This document shows, one piece after another, positions 43,560 to 54,300 of a DNA stretch of 64,000 nucleotides (position 1 is the stretch's first letter; every line of letters starts with the position of its first letter). Made by a program: the position numbers and the translations under genes. Origin of the DNA: Kocuria palustris (lineage in GTDB: Bacteria; Actinomycetota; Actinomycetes; Actinomycetales; Micrococcaceae); assembly GCF_007666205.1 (NCBI RefSeq), contig NZ_VDOR01000012.1, positions 1 through 64,000 on the forward strand, read 5' to 3'. The notes under the pieces are model-generated. The model saw only the letters and a program-made list of their open reading frames with translations. It had not been told where the DNA came from and searched no databases.

Positions 43560-44822
43560 TCAGTCCCCGAGCGTGGGCAGCCCGGCCCCGCTCCACGACG
43601 ACAGCCCGCCGTCGAGATGCCGGATCCGGCGCGAGATGCCCGCCGACTCGTCGGCGGCGCGCAGCAGGCTCAGCGCCTCGGCGGAGCGGATCCCCGCCTG
43701 GCAGTGCAGGACGAGGTCCCCGCACCCCGCCAGCGCGTCAGCGGCCTGCCCGGCAGTGAACTCCCCCAGCGGCATCGACCGGGCGCCGTCGATGCGCTCG
43801 AGCCGGTGCTCCCAGGGCTCGCGCACGTCCACGAGCTCGAAGGCCGCGCGGCCCGCCCGGCGCTCGCGCAGCAGCGCGTCGAGCTGCCGGGGGCTCACCA
43901 GGTCGGGGTCGGCGGCAGCGGCTTCCGCCGTCTCGTCACCCGGCGCACCGCTCGACGCTCGAGCGACGGGCGGCGGCCCCGGGGCGGCGGGCGCTGCGGG
44001 GTAGCCGTCGCGGAGGGGGTCCGCGAACGGCGACATGCGCGTCACGGGCGCCGCATCCAGCGATCGTCGCAGCGGGATCTGGGTCCATGTGCCGTCGAGC
44101 CCGTCGCAGATCGAGACCCGGCCCAGCAGCGGCGTCCCGACCCCCATGATCAGCTTCATGGTCTCCATCGCCAGGGCCGAGCCCAGCATGCCGGGCAGCG
44201 CTCCGAGCACCCCTGCTTCCGCGCAGCTCGGCACCGATCCGGGCTGCGGCGGCACCGGGTGCAGGTCGCGGTAGGTGGGGCCGTGCTGCGCCCAGAACAC
44301 CGAGGCCTGCCCGTCGAAGCGCAGGATCGAGCCCCACACGTGCGGCAGGCCCGCGATCTCGCAGGCATCGGAGACGACGTAGCGGGTCGCGAAGTTGTCC
44401 GACCCGTCGATCACCACATCGCAGCCGCCCACGAGCTCCAGAGCGCTGCCGGCCTCGATCCGCTCCCGGTGCTCGATCACGCGGACGTCGGGGTTCAGCT
44501 CCCGGATCCGGGCGGCGGCCGAGGCGGTCTTGGCCCTGCCTATGCCGCCCGCGGCATGGATGACCTGGCGCTGCAGATTCGACAGCTCGACGGCGTCGTC
44601 GTCCACGATCCCCACGGTCCCCACCCCGGCGGCCGCGAGGTAGAGCAGGGCCGGGGAGCCGAGGGCGCCGGCCCCGATGCACAGCACCCGGGCGGCGCGC
44701 AGGCGCCGCTGCCCGAGCTCGCCGATCTGGGGCACGCGCAGATTGCGGGCGTAGCGGCGCAGCTCGTCCGCACTGAGCTCCGGGCCGGGCTCGACCAGGG
44801 GCGGGAGGCCCTCGGCGCTCAC
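43560..44822 (-). CDS. moeZ: ThiF/MoeB adenylyltransferase with rhodanese domain (MoeZ-type)
   Basis: Activates the C-terminal glycine of MoaD (and related carriers) by adenylation, and supplies sulfur through its rhodanese domain. 420 residues. The E1-like domain (about 15-265) has nucleotide motif CIGAGALGSPALLYLAAAGVG and LSNLQRQVIH. The rhodanese domain (about 320-415) has active-site Cys in HCQAGIRSAEAL. The two zinc CxxC pairs of E. coli MoeB are absent, while PSCAEAGVLG, typical of actinobacterial MoeZ, is kept. Starts by GTGA overlap with the mog-moaE gene. Confidence 0.9.
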   Translation of the reverse strand: MSAEGLPPLVEPGPELSADELRRYARNLRVPQIGELGQRRLRAARVLCIGAGALGSPALLYLAAAGVGTVGIVDDDAVELSNLQRQVIHAAGGIGRAKTASAAARIRELNPDVRVIEHRERIEAGSALELVGGCDVVIDGSDNFATRYVVSDACEIAGLPHVWGSILRFDGQASVFWAQHGPTYRDLHPVPPQPGSVPSCAEAGVLGALPGMLGSALAMETMKLIMGVGTPLLGRVSICDGLDGTWTQIPLRRSLDAAPVTRMSPFADPLRDGYPAAPAAPGPPPVARASSGAPGDETAEAAAADPDLVSPRQLDALLRERRAGRAAFELVDVREPWEHRLERIDGARSMPLGEFTAGQAADALAGCGDLVLHCQAGIRSAEALSLLRAADESAGISRRIRHLDGGLSSWSGAGLPTLGD

Positions 44823-45949
44823 AGATTCACCCACTGGCTGCCGCCGTCGCCCAGATGCTGCTCCTTCCAGATCGGGACGGCCGCCTTGATCCGGTCCACG
44901 AGCTCGTCGCAGGCCTCGAACGCCGCCTTGCGGTGCGAGGCGCCCACGGCCACCTCCATGGCGGAGTCGCCGACGGACAGGTGACCGATGCGGTGCGCCG
45001 CCGCGATCCGCAGGCCGGGGCGGGCGTCGGCGATCTCCTGGCAGGCGGCTCGCAGCGCGTCGGCGGCCTGCGGGTGCGCGGTGTAGTCGAGGGAGGCGAC
45101 CTCGCGTCCGCCGTCGTGGTCGCGCACGATGCCGCTGAACCCGACGACCGCGCCCACGGTCCGCGCCGCCGCGAGCGCGCGGACGCCGACGGGGTCCAGG
45201 GGCTGGTCCGTGACCCAGGAGTCGACGACCGCGGAGGGCGCCAGATCGGCGGGGTGATCGCCCTGCCGGCCCGAGGGCTGGAACCCGCCGTCGGCGGGGA
45301 CGACCGCCGCCGCGTCCGACGGGGACCCGCTCGACGGGATCGTGCCCGGCGTCTGCGCGCCGGCAGGGACGGCCGGCGCCCGGGATGCCTCGGGCTTCGA
45401 GTGCCCCGCGTTCCGATCGCCCTCGAGCTGATGCAGGATGTGCTCGAGCAGCGGGAGGATCACGGCCATCCCGTCCTTCACCCCGCCGCGCGAGCCCGGG
45501 AGGTTCACCACGAGCGTGCGCCCGGAGACGCCGGCCAGACCGCGGGAGAGCACCGCGGTGCGCACGCTGCGCAGCCCCTCGGCCCACAGCGCATGCACGA
45601 TCCCGGGCAGCTGCAGATCGAGCAGCTCGGCCGTGATCTCGGGGGTGCGGTCATCGGGCATCACCCCCGTGCCGCCCGAGGTCACGAGCAGGTCGGGGCG
45701 CTCGTCCGCCGGCAGCTCCCGCAGCCGGCGGTGCAGCTCCCGGCGCAGGGGCTCGCCGTCGGCCACCACGATCGGGTCCGGACAGTCCAGGCCGGCTGCG
45801 CGCAGCAGCTCCACGCCGGCCGGCCCCGCGGTGTCCTGATAGGTGCCCGCGGCCGCCCGGGTCGAGGAGACGACGACCACCGCTCGGCGCGGCGGCAGCT
45901 CGGGATCCCGCTGCCCCCAGGGCCTCGTGCGCTCGGACGTCGGGCTCAT
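44819..45949 (-). CDS. Mog-MoaE fusion protein (molybdenum cofactor synthesis)
   Basis: 376 residues with two enzyme domains. Residues about 20-175 are a MogA/MoaB-type molybdopterin adenylyltransferase ([35 protein letters not shown]). A disordered linker (about 176-237) is followed by MoaE, the large subunit of molybdopterin synthase (about 238-376; [34 protein letters not shown] with Lys355 and Lys362 matching the catalytic lysines). It thus joins sulfur insertion into the pterin with later adenylation. ATGA overlap with moaC. Confidence 0.92.
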   Translation of the reverse strand: MSPTSERTRPWGQRDPELPPRRAVVVVSSTRAAAGTYQDTAGPAGVELLRAAGLDCPDPIVVADGEPLRRELHRRLRELPADERPDLLVTSGGTGVMPDDRTPEITAELLDLQLPGIVHALWAEGLRSVRTAVLSRGLAGVSGRTLVVNLPGSRGGVKDGMAVILPLLEHILHQLEGDRNAGHSKPEASRAPAVPAGAQTPGTIPSSGSPSDAAAVVPADGGFQPSGRQGDHPADLAPSAVVDSWVTDQPLDPVGVRALAAARTVGAVVGFSGIVRDHDGGREVASLDYTAHPQAADALRAACQEIADARPGLRIAAAHRIGHLSVGDSAMEVAVGASHRKAAFEACDELVDRIKAAVPIWKEQHLGDGGSQWVNL

Positions 45950-46467
45950 GGCTGCGGCTCCTCTCGTCTCCAGTCGCCCGACTTGCCGCCGGACTTGGCC
46001 GTCACGCGGATGCCGCCGATCTCGGCATGCCGGTCCACCGCCTTGATCATGTCGTACAGCGTCAGCACGGCCACGGAGACCGCGGTCAGGGCCTCCATCT
46101 CCACTCCGGTCACGCCGCGGGTCCGCACGCTCGCCCGCAGCCGCACCTCGGTCTCGCCCCGCTCGAAGTCGACGGCGACCTGGGAGATCGGCAGCGGGTG
46201 GCACAGCGGGACCAGGTCCGGGGTGCGCTTGGCCGCCATGATGCCGGCCACGCGCGCGACGGGCAGCGCATCGCCCTTGGGCAGATCGGCCGCGAAGATC
46301 ATGGCGATCACATCGGGGCGCGTGCTCAGCCGCGCCTCGGCGGCGGCTTCCCTCGAGGTCTCGGCCTTCGCGGAGACGTCGACCATGTGCGCCGATCCAT
46401 CGGCCCGCACGTGGGTCAGTCCCCCTGCCGGCCCGGTCTCCTCCGGGTGATGCTGCTCATCGCTCAT
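45946..46467 (-). CDS. moaC: Cyclic pyranopterin monophosphate synthase accessory protein MoaC
   Basis: Converts the MoaA product into cyclic pyranopterin monophosphate in step one of cofactor synthesis. 173 residues. [29 protein letters not shown] and [22 protein letters not shown] are the family hallmarks. Ribosome site AGGAGAG precedes the ATG. First gene of the moaC, mog-moaE, moeZ unit. Confidence 0.95.
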   Translation of the reverse strand: MSDEQHHPEETGPAGGLTHVRADGSAHMVDVSAKAETSREAAAEARLSTRPDVIAMIFAADLPKGDALPVARVAGIMAAKRTPDLVPLCHPLPISQVAVDFERGETEVRLRASVRTRGVTGVEMEALTAVSVAVLTLYDMIKAVDRHAEIGGIRVTAKSGGKSGDWRREEPQP

Positions 46468-46511
46468 GCGTGGTGCGCTCTCCTGCCTCTGCTCTGCCTG
46501 CGGCAGCCTCC

Positions 46512-46517
46512 ACCGTA
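46512..46517 (-). promoter_or_regulatory. Candidate -10 box of the moaC operon
   Basis: TACGGT on the minus strand (46517-46512), with a leader of about 37 nt to the moaC ATG. Confidence 0.45.
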
Positions 46518-46584
46518 GGGGCTCGTCGCAGGCGCTGCCGTCGCATCGGCCGCCGGGCCGGCCGGTTCCGTGTCCGGGCTGCTC

Positions 46585-46631
46585 GCGGCCGTCGTCCCGG
46601 GGCCGCGGAAGGGGCCGGGGACGACGGCCGC
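46585..46631 (-). terminator. Terminator after narK
   Basis: Perfect 14-bp arms, GCGGCCGTCGTCCC (46585-46598) and its complement (46618-46631), with a 19-nt loop that itself can pair. It begins 5 nt beyond the narK stop and separates narK from the moaC unit. Confidence 0.75.
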
Positions 46632-46636
46632 CGGGC

Positions 46637-47878
46637 TCAGGCGGCCGCGACCCGGCGCTCGTCGATCCGGCCGCCGTTGCGCAGCACGAGGGCCACGAGC
46701 AGCCCCAGGACGCAGAACAGGGCCAGCAGCATCAGCCCGATGAAGTAGGAGTTGTGCTCCGGGCTGTAGGTCGCTCCCATGACCAGCGGCGGGAAGTAGC
46801 CGCCCAGGCCGCCGGCGGCCGCGATCACGCCCGAGACGGTGCCGACGGTCCGCGAGTCCGAGGCCCGGGAGACCCAGGCGAACACGCCGCCGGTGCCCAG
46901 GCCCAGGAACACGGCCATGATCAGGAACAGCGGGCCGTAGACGAACTCGTGCGAGGGCTGGAAGGCGATGATCGTCGCAAGGACGGCACCGCCGACGTAG
47001 GCGGTGATCGAGACGACCCTGGGCCCGAGCTTGTCGGCCAGGGTGCCGCCGATCGGGCGGGCGATCACGGCCGCCAGCGCGAAGCCGGCGGTGCGGGTCC
47101 CGGCCTCGGTGGCCGCGTAGCCGTAGACGTTGCCGAGGTAGGTCGGCAGGTAGTTGGAGAAGGCCACGAACGCGCCGAAGACGATCGCGTACATGAAGCA
47201 CAGCATCCAGGTCTCCTTCAGCGCGAAGGCGGCCTTGAGCTTGGGCATCATCGGCGTGGGCTCGAGCCCGCGGCGCGTGGGCGACTCGCGCAGCAGCAGC
47301 CAGCAGATCGCGGCCGTCGCCGCGACGAGCACGGCGATCAGCACGTGGGCGCCCATGTAGCCCATGCCGCTGACGATGCGCGGGGTCACGAAGGCCGAGA
47401 CGGCCGTTCCGGCCATGCCGGCGCCGAACACGCCGGTCGCGAATCCCTTGCGGTTGGCCTCGTACCAGGCGGAGCAGAACGGGATGCCGATCGCGAAGAC
47501 GGTGCCCGCGATGCCCAGGAAGAACGAGACGAGGACGAGCAGGCCGAAGCTGTTCATCCGGCCCACGAGCGCCGTGAGCAGCACGAGCGGGGCGGTGATG
47601 CCCAGGATCGCGGTGAACATGACGCGCCCGCCGTAGCGGTCGGTCAGGGCGCCGACCGGGACGCGGGCCACCGATCCCACCAGGATCGGCATGGCCACGA
47701 GGATCGAGGTCTGCCCCGCGCTCAGGTCCATGGCCTCGGAGTACCGCGAGGACAGCGGCCCGATGATGGTCCAGGCCCAGAAGCCCATGACCGAGGCCAG
47801 GGTGGCGATGATGAGGTTGCGGGTCTGGCCGGCCTTCATCTCGGCGTCGACGGACGCCCGGGTGTCCGGAGAGGACAT
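46637..47878 (-). CDS. narK: Nitrate/nitrite transporter NarK
   Basis: MFS protein of 413 residues, 12 TM, for nitrate uptake and/or nitrite export in nitrate respiration. The N-terminal [22 protein letters not shown], the loop [16 protein letters not shown] and the nitrate signature-like [37 protein letters not shown] (cited in part) are typical. ATG 47878 has AGGAG 7 nt upstream; an in-frame upstream ATG gives only seven more residues. Lies downstream of narI beyond a strong hairpin. Confidence 0.92.
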   Translation of the reverse strand: MSSPDTRASVDAEMKAGQTRNLIIATLASVMGFWAWTIIGPLSSRYSEAMDLSAGQTSILVAMPILVGSVARVPVGALTDRYGGRVMFTAILGITAPLVLLTALVGRMNSFGLLVLVSFFLGIAGTVFAIGIPFCSAWYEANRKGFATGVFGAGMAGTAVSAFVTPRIVSGMGYMGAHVLIAVLVAATAAICWLLLRESPTRRGLEPTPMMPKLKAAFALKETWMLCFMYAIVFGAFVAFSNYLPTYLGNVYGYAATEAGTRTAGFALAAVIARPIGGTLADKLGPRVVSITAYVGGAVLATIIAFQPSHEFVYGPLFLIMAVFLGLGTGGVFAWVSRASDSRTVGTVSGVIAAAGGLGGYFPPLVMGATYSPEHNSYFIGLMLLALFCVLGLLVALVLRNGGRIDERRVAAA

Positions 47879-47949
47879 GGGTGATCTCCTGATGATCATG
47901 CCGCGCTCGCCGCGGCGGAGGATGGTGGTGAGGCGTTCTTCGGGAAGGG

Positions 47950-47982
47950 CCCGGGCGCGCGGGGCTGCCCCGCGCGCCCGGG
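47950..47982 (-). terminator. Strong hairpin between narI and narK
   Basis: 15-bp perfect G/C-only arms (47950-47964 and 47968-47982) with a 3-nt loop CTG. It starts immediately after the narI stop codon. There is no T-run, so it may protect narGHJI mRNA or reduce read-through into narK. Confidence 0.6.
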
Positions 47983-48792
47983 TCAGCGCCGCCCGGCGGA
48001 GCTCGGCTGGCGGGGCTGCCGCTTGGGCCGCTGGGCGCCGGAGGGCGCGCGGTCCTGCGTGCCGATCGGGTCCCAGCCGCGGCGGACCGGCGCGTGGCCC
48101 GTGGTGCGGCCCCGGTCGCGGGAGCGGTACACGATGTACGGGCGGAACAGGTAGTGCACGGGCGCGGTGAACGCGTGGATCAGCCGGGTGAAGGGCCAGG
48201 CGATGAACAGCGCGAAGGCGAAGAGCACGTGGACCTTGAACGACGGCGACGACGCGGCCATGGCCCCGATGTCCGGCTGCAGGATCCAGATCGAGCGGAA
48301 CCACGGGGAGACGGTCTCGCGGTAGTTGACCACCGTGTGGTCGAAGACCGAGATCAGGGTCGTGGCCAGGCCGGCCAGCAGGGCCAGGACCAGCAGCACG
48401 TACATGAGCTTGTCGTTGGCGGTCGTGGCCATGAACACCGGGCCGGTGGTGCGACGGCGGTAGATCAGCAGAGCGATCCCCACGAGGGTGCCGAAGCCCG
48501 CGAACAGCCCGATCGTCAGCGCCATGATGTGGTACATGTGCTCGGTCACGCCGGCGGCGTCGGTCCAGGACTTGGGGATGACCAGGCCGACGATGTGCCC
48601 GATCAGCACCGCCAGGATCCCGAAGTGGAACAGCGGCGAGGCGATCCGCAGCAGCTTGCCCTCGTAGAGCGACGACGAGCGGGTGGTCCACCCGAACTGG
48701 TCGTACTTGTAGCGCCAGATCGTGCCGCCGATGAAGATCAGCAGCACCACGTAGGGCAGCACTCCCCAGAGGAGGATGTCGATGAGGTTCAT
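47983..48792 (-). CDS. narI: Respiratory nitrate reductase subunit gamma (cytochrome b)
   Basis: Membrane di-heme cytochrome b that takes electrons from menaquinol and feeds NarH. 269 residues, five TM helices. Heme-ligand histidines are expected in LFHFGILAVLIGHIVGL (helix 2), TEHMYHIMALTIGLF and HVLFAFALFIAWPFTRLIHAF. A basic C-terminal tail (about 230-269) is longer than in E. coli NarI (225 residues in all). ATG 48792 fits MNLIDILLWGVLPYV. Confidence 0.93.
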   Translation of the reverse strand: MNLIDILLWGVLPYVVLLIFIGGTIWRYKYDQFGWTTRSSSLYEGKLLRIASPLFHFGILAVLIGHIVGLVIPKSWTDAAGVTEHMYHIMALTIGLFAGFGTLVGIALLIYRRRTTGPVFMATTANDKLMYVLLVLALLAGLATTLISVFDHTVVNYRETVSPWFRSIWILQPDIGAMAASSPSFKVHVLFAFALFIAWPFTRLIHAFTAPVHYLFRPYIVYRSRDRGRTTGHAPVRRGWDPIGTQDRAPSGAQRPKRQPRQPSSAGRR

Positions 48793-48799
48793 GGCGGCG

Positions 48800-49627
48800 T
48801 CAGTCCCTGGAGGTCGAGGAGGCGGCGGCCTCGCGGCGGTGGGAGGGGGCACAGCCGGCCGCGGTGTGCGCGGCCGTGGGGTGTGAGGCGGGATCCACGG
48901 GGACGGCGCCCGCCCGTCCGCCGGTCATCCCGGAGGCCGAGGCGTCGGACAGCGGGAGCAGCCTCGGATCGAAGGGCTGCAGGCCGACGGTCTCGGTGGG
49001 CGGCCCGTAGCCGGCCATCCTCATGACGGCGTCGCGGTCCTCGGGGGAGGCTCCGGGAAGCGTGGTGCACACGAGCTCGACGATCCCCAGATGCGGCAGG
49101 TCGTCGTCCTGCAGCGCCAGGCGCAGCAGCTCGAGCGAGGGCCGGTAGCGCTGGAGCAGCTCGGCGCCGTCGTCGGGGGCCACCAGGGCGGCGAACTCGA
49201 GCACCACCGGCAGATGATCCGGCAGCTCCGCGTCGTCCAGGCGGTAGCCGTGCTCCGCGTAGAGGGCCTTGAACGACAGCAGCGACTCGCCCCGGCGGCG
49301 GGTGTCGCCGTCGGTCCAGTACGTCAGGTGGAAGCTGTGCCGGCGGGAGAGGTCGTACTCCTGCACCCAGTCGCCCTGGATCTCGGACAGCGGCTTGGAG
49401 AGCATCCACCGCTCGATCCGATCGACCGGCGCGGTGTCCGCCCCGACCTCCGCGAGCGCGGCGCGGATCTGGGGGATCCGCTCGAGCAGCTCGCGGTCCG
49501 GGTAGCCCAGCAGCAGCGCGGCCGACTGGCGCACCACGGCGGAGCGCTGGGGGTCGCGGTCCTTCCACGGCTTCGTCTCGACCGTCCCCTTGCCGCCGAG
49601 GCCGAAGATCCTGGCCAGCAGGCTCAC
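48800..49627 (-). CDS. narJ: Nitrate reductase molybdenum cofactor assembly chaperone NarJ
   Basis: Cytoplasmic chaperone that holds NarGH during cofactor insertion and is not part of the final enzyme. 275 residues. LLLGYPDRELLERIPQI, YDLSRRHSFHLTYWTDGDTRRRG and PDHLPVVLEFAAL follow the NarJ/TorD pattern. About 60 extra hydrophilic residues at the C-terminus. Starts GTG overlapping the narH stop (GTGA). Confidence 0.92.
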   Translation of the reverse strand: MSLLARIFGLGGKGTVETKPWKDRDPQRSAVVRQSAALLLGYPDRELLERIPQIRAALAEVGADTAPVDRIERWMLSKPLSEIQGDWVQEYDLSRRHSFHLTYWTDGDTRRRGESLLSFKALYAEHGYRLDDAELPDHLPVVLEFAALVAPDDGAELLQRYRPSLELLRLALQDDDLPHLGIVELVCTTLPGASPEDRDAVMRMAGYGPPTETVGLQPFDPRLLPLSDASASGMTGGRAGAVPVDPASHPTAAHTAAGCAPSHRREAAASSTSRD

Positions 49628-51315
49628 GAGGCCCCTCCCTTCGACCCGCCGGCCGGGGTGTCGGCGCGGTCGGGGAACAGGCCGTACGGCGTGCCGTTGC
49701 CGTCCCAGTTCAGGAGGTTGACCCGGCCGGCCATCTCGGAGGCATCGGCGGGGGCGTCGGCGGTCTGCCGCGCCTTGAGCGCCGCGAAGTTCTCGACGGC
49801 CACCGGCATGGGCTTGCCGGAGGCCTCGCCCAGCCCGCCCATCTGGCCCATGCCCGGGCCGCCGTCGCCGTCCAGGGAGCAGCCCATCTCCTCGAGGTTG
49901 TGGGCGTCCTCGGTGTGGGCGGTGGGGATGACGTAGCGCTCCGAGTACTTGGCGATCGCCATGAGCCGGTACATCTCGTACATCTGCGAGCCCGTCATGC
50001 CCACGGCCCGCGCGATCGACTCGTCGGCCTGGTCGCCGAGCGTGATGTCGCGCATGTACGAGCGCATGGCCGCGAGCTTGCGCAGCACGTCCGTGATGAT
50101 CCCGGTGTCGCCTGCCGTGAACAGCTCCGCGAGGTACTCGACGGGGATGCGCAGCGAGTCGATCGCGCCGAAGAGCACGTCGATGTCCTGGCCGTCGTGG
50201 CCCTGCGAGGAGAGCAGGTCCACGATCGGCGACAGCGGCGGGACGTACCAGACCATGGGCATGGTGCGGTACTCGGGGTGCAGGGGCAGCGCGACCCGCA
50301 GCTCCTTGGCCAGCTTGTAGACCGGCGACCTCCGGGCGGCGTCCATCCAGTCGTCGGGGATGCCGTCGGCGCGGGCCTGGCGCTGGACCTCGGGGTCGTT
50401 CGGGTCGAGCATGAGGTCGAGCTGGGCCTCGTAGAGGTCCTACTCGTCGGGGGTCGCGGCGGCCTCGGTGACGCGGTCGGCGTCGTAGAGGAAGATGCCG
50501 ATGTAGCGCATGCGCCCCACGCAGGTCTCGGCGCACACCGTCGGGATGCCGACCTCCACGCGGGGGTAGCAGAACGTGCACTTCTCGGCCTTGCCGGTCT
50601 TGTGGTTGTAGTAGATCTTCTTGTACGGGCAGCCGGTGATGCACTGGCGCCAGCCGCGGCACTGGTTCTGATCCACCAGCACGATGCCGTCCTCGGAGCG
50701 CTTGTAGATCGCCCCGGACGGGCACGCCGCCATGCAGGACGGGTTCAGGCAGTGCTCGCAGATGCGCGGCAGGTGGAACATGAACGTCTTCTCGAAGTCC
50801 ATCTTCACGCGGTCCTCGGAGTCCCGGCGCAGCTTCTGCAGGACGGGGTCCTCGCGCTCCGTGGCCTCGACGCCGCCCAGGGAGTCGTCCCAGTTCGCGG
50901 ACCACTCGACCTTGGTGTCCTGGCCCGTGATCAGCGACTTGGGCTTGGCCACCGGGAAGTCGTCGGAGGCCGGGGCCGAGACGAGGTTCTCGTAGTCGTA
51001 CGTCCAGGGCTCGTAGTAGTCGTCCAGGTGGGGCTGGACGGGCGAGGAGAAGATCCCGAAGAGCTTCTGCAGCCGGTTGCCCGACTTGAGCTGCAGGTTG
51101 CCGCGGCGGTTGAGCATCCAGCCGCCGCGCCACTTCTCCTGGTCCTCGTAGCGGCGCGGATAGCCCTGCCCGGGGCGGGTCTCCACGTTGTTGAACCAGA
51201 CGTACTCGGTGCCGGCGCGGTTGGTCCACGCCTGCTTGCAGGTCACGGAGCACGTGTGGCACCCGAGGCACTTGTCGAGGGTCATGACCATCGCGGTCTG
51301 AGCCATGATGCGCAT
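49624..51315 (-). pseudogene. narH: Nitrate reductase beta subunit, interrupted by in-frame TAG
   Basis: Electron-transfer subunit with four Fe-S clusters. The reading frame 51315-49624 would encode 563 residues, but codon 292 (50442-50440) is TAG. On both sides the protein matches NarH without a frame change: AAATPDE before, DLYEAQLDL and LDPNDPEVQRQ after. E. coli NarH has Lys (NEKDLYQ) at this point, so a single change such as AAG to TAG explains it. All cysteine clusters (16/19/22/26 and the three later groups) are in the first 291 residues. The lost part (codons 293-563) contacts NarG/NarI. Re-initiation at ATG 50412 would make a 262-residue fragment. A sequencing error or read-through remains possible. 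The narH ATG shares one base with the narG stop. Confidence 0.9.
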
Positions 51316-54300
51316 CAGTACTGGACCTCCTGCGAGCGCTTGCGGACGACGGATGTGACGTCCCGGTTGTTGCCGGTCGGGCCGTGGTAGTTGAAGGCCC
51401 AGGACTGCTGGGCGTAGCCGCCGACCATGTGGGTGGGCTTGAGCATGATCCGGGTGACCGAGTTGTGGATGCCGCCGCGGCGGCCCGTGGCCTCGGACTT
51501 GGGGACGTCGATCGTGCGCTCCTGCGCGTGGTGGACGAACACCGCCCCGGCCCGCATGCGGTTGGTGACGATCGCGCGGCCCACGAACACGCCGTTGCTG
51601 TTGACGCACTCGACCCAGTCGTTGTCCCGCACGTCGATCAGCGCGGCGTCCTGATCGGACATCCACACCGAGGTGCCGCCGCGGGACAGCGAGAGCATGA
51701 ACAGGTTGTCCTGGTACTCCGAGTGGATCGACCACTTGTTGTGCGGGGTCAGGTAGCGCACGGCCACCGACAGCTCGCCCCGCTCCCCGAGCCGGGGCTC
51801 CCCGAACAGCGCCGCGTTGTTCAGCGGCGGCCGGTAGGTCGGGAGGTTCTCGCCCATCTCCGACATCCAGTCGTGGTCCAGGAAGAAGTGCATGCGCCCG
51901 GTCAGGGTGTGGAACGGCTTGAGCCGCTCGATGTTCACCGTGAAGGGCGCATAGCGCCGACCGCCGGTCTCCGAGCCGGACCACTCCGGGGAGGTGATGA
52001 CCGGCACCGGGGCGGCCTGGGTGTCGGCGAAGGTGATCTTCTTCTCCTCCGAGCCCAGCGCGAGGTCGTGCAGCTGCTTGCCCACGCGCTTCTCGAGGGT
52101 CTTGAAGCCCTGGACCGCCAGCTCGCCGTTCGTGGTCCCGGACAGGGCCAGGATGGCCTCGGCCATGCGGGCGTCGGTGTCCAGGGCCGGGCGGCCCTCC
52201 GCGGCCCCGGAGTCGTAGACGCCGTGCTTGCGGCCCAGCGAGTCGACCTCGTGGCTGACGTCGAACGTGACGTTCTTGGTGGTCAGCCCGAGCTTGTCGG
52301 CCAGGGGCCCGAGGGCCACGAACTTGTCGCCGATGGCCGTGTAGTCGCGCTCGACGATCTTGAGGTTCGGGAAGTTCTTCCCGGGCACGGCCGGCAGGTC
52401 CGTGCCGCGCCACTCGGGGGCGTGCCCGCCGGGCTGGTTGATCTGGCCCGGGGTGTCGTGGGTGATCGCGGTGGCCACGAGGTCGCGGCGGGTGTCCAGG
52501 CGCCCCTTGGACAGGCGCGAGACCTCGTCGGAGAGCAGCCGGAACAGCTCGTGGTCCGTCTTGGCCTCCCACGGCGGGGTGATCGCCGGGTTGAAGGCGT
52601 GGACGTACGGGTGCATGTCCGTGGAGGAGAGGTCGAACTTCTCGTACCAGGTGGCGGCCGGGAAGACGACGTCGGAGAGCAGCGTCGACGACGTCATGCG
52701 GAAGTCCGCCGAGACCAGCAGGTCGAGCTTCCCCTCCGGCGCCTCGTCGTGCCACTTCACGTCGCGCGGCTTGTGGTCCACGTGATCGGAGCCCAGGACG
52801 TTGTGGTGCGTGCCCAGCAGGTGCTTGAGGAAGTACTCCTCGCCCTTGGCCGAGGAGCCCAGCAGGTTGGAGCGCCACAGCACGAGCGTGCGCGCCCAGT
52901 TCTCGGGGGCGTCCGGATCCTCGACGGCGAACTGCAGCCTCTCCGCCTTGGCCTGATCCGCGATCCACTGCGCCTCGGACTCGGCCTCCCCGCGCTCGAC
53001 GGCCGCGACCGCGGCATCGGCCACGTCGAGCGGGTTCTGCGTGAACTGCGGGTAGAACGGCATCCATCCCAGGCGCGTGGACTGCGCCACGACGTCGGCC
53101 GTGTGCATGCCCTTGAGGTGGCCCTTGGCCAGCGGCGACTGCAGGTGCGCCGAGGAGTGGCCGTCCTGGCGGAACTGGTCGGTGTGCAGGTACCAGAACG
53201 CGGTGCCGATCATGAACCGGGGCGGGCGGCTCCAGTCGCCGGCCGAGGCCATCGTGGCCCAGCCGGTGATGGGACGGGCCTTCTCCTGGCCCACGTAGTG
53301 CGCCCAGCCGCCGCCGTTGCGGCCCTGGCAGCCGCACAGCATGATCATCGCGAGGATCGCCCGGTACGTGACGTCGCCGTGGTACCACTGGCACAGCCCG
53401 CCGCCCAGGATGATCATCGAGCGGCCCTCGGAGCGCTCGGCATTGGCCGCGAACTCGCGCGCCACGCGGATGGCGGCCTCGGCCGGCACCGAGGACACCG
53501 CCTCCTGCCACGCGGGGGTGTAGGCGGTCTCGGCGTCGTCGTAGCCCTGGGACCACTGCCCCGGCAGGCCGTCGCGCCCGACCGAGTACTGGGCGAGCAT
53601 CAGGTCGAAGACCGTGGTGACGGTCTTCCCGGCGACCGTGCGGGTCGGCACGCCGCGGCGGACCACGGTGCCCTCGCCGGAGGCCTCGACGAAGGCCGGC
53701 AGCGAGATCTCGGCGGCCGCCCCGTCCCAGTCGCCGAGGTCCATGATCGACAGCGCCGGGTCGTGGCCCTCGAGGTCCAGGTTCCAGTCGCCCTCGTCCT
53801 GGGCGTTGTAGCGGAAGCCCATGGAGCCCTTGGGGATGAACGCCTCGCTCGTTCCGCGCTCGAGCATCACGGTCTTGAAGGCGGGATCCGCCTGCTGCGA
53901 GCCGAGGTCCTGCGCGGTGAGGAACTTCCCGGGCACGAGCTGCCCGTCGTCGCTGCGGGTGAGCGTGACCAGGAACGGGAGGTCGGTGAACTGCTTGACG
54001 TAGCCCTCGAAGAACGGGGTGCGCTTCTGGACGAAGTGCTCCGTGAGGATGACGTGGCCCATGCTCATGGCCAGGGCGGCGTCCGAGCCGGGCTGGGCGG
54101 GCAGCCACTCGTCGGCGAACTTCGTGTTGTCGGCGTAGTCCGGGGACACCGAGACGACCTTGGTGCCGCGGTAGCGGACCTCCGCGACCCAGTGGGCGTC
54201 CGGGGTGCGGGTCACGGGGATGTTCGAGCCCCACATCATGAGGTAGGTGGCATCCCACCAGTCGCCGGACTCCGGGACGTCGGTCTGATCGCCGAAGACC

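Noticed and set aside
49624-50412. Separate 262-residue gene between narJ and narH
   Set aside because: It is in the same frame as the upstream part, and the sequence is the C-terminal half of NarH, so it is one broken gene.
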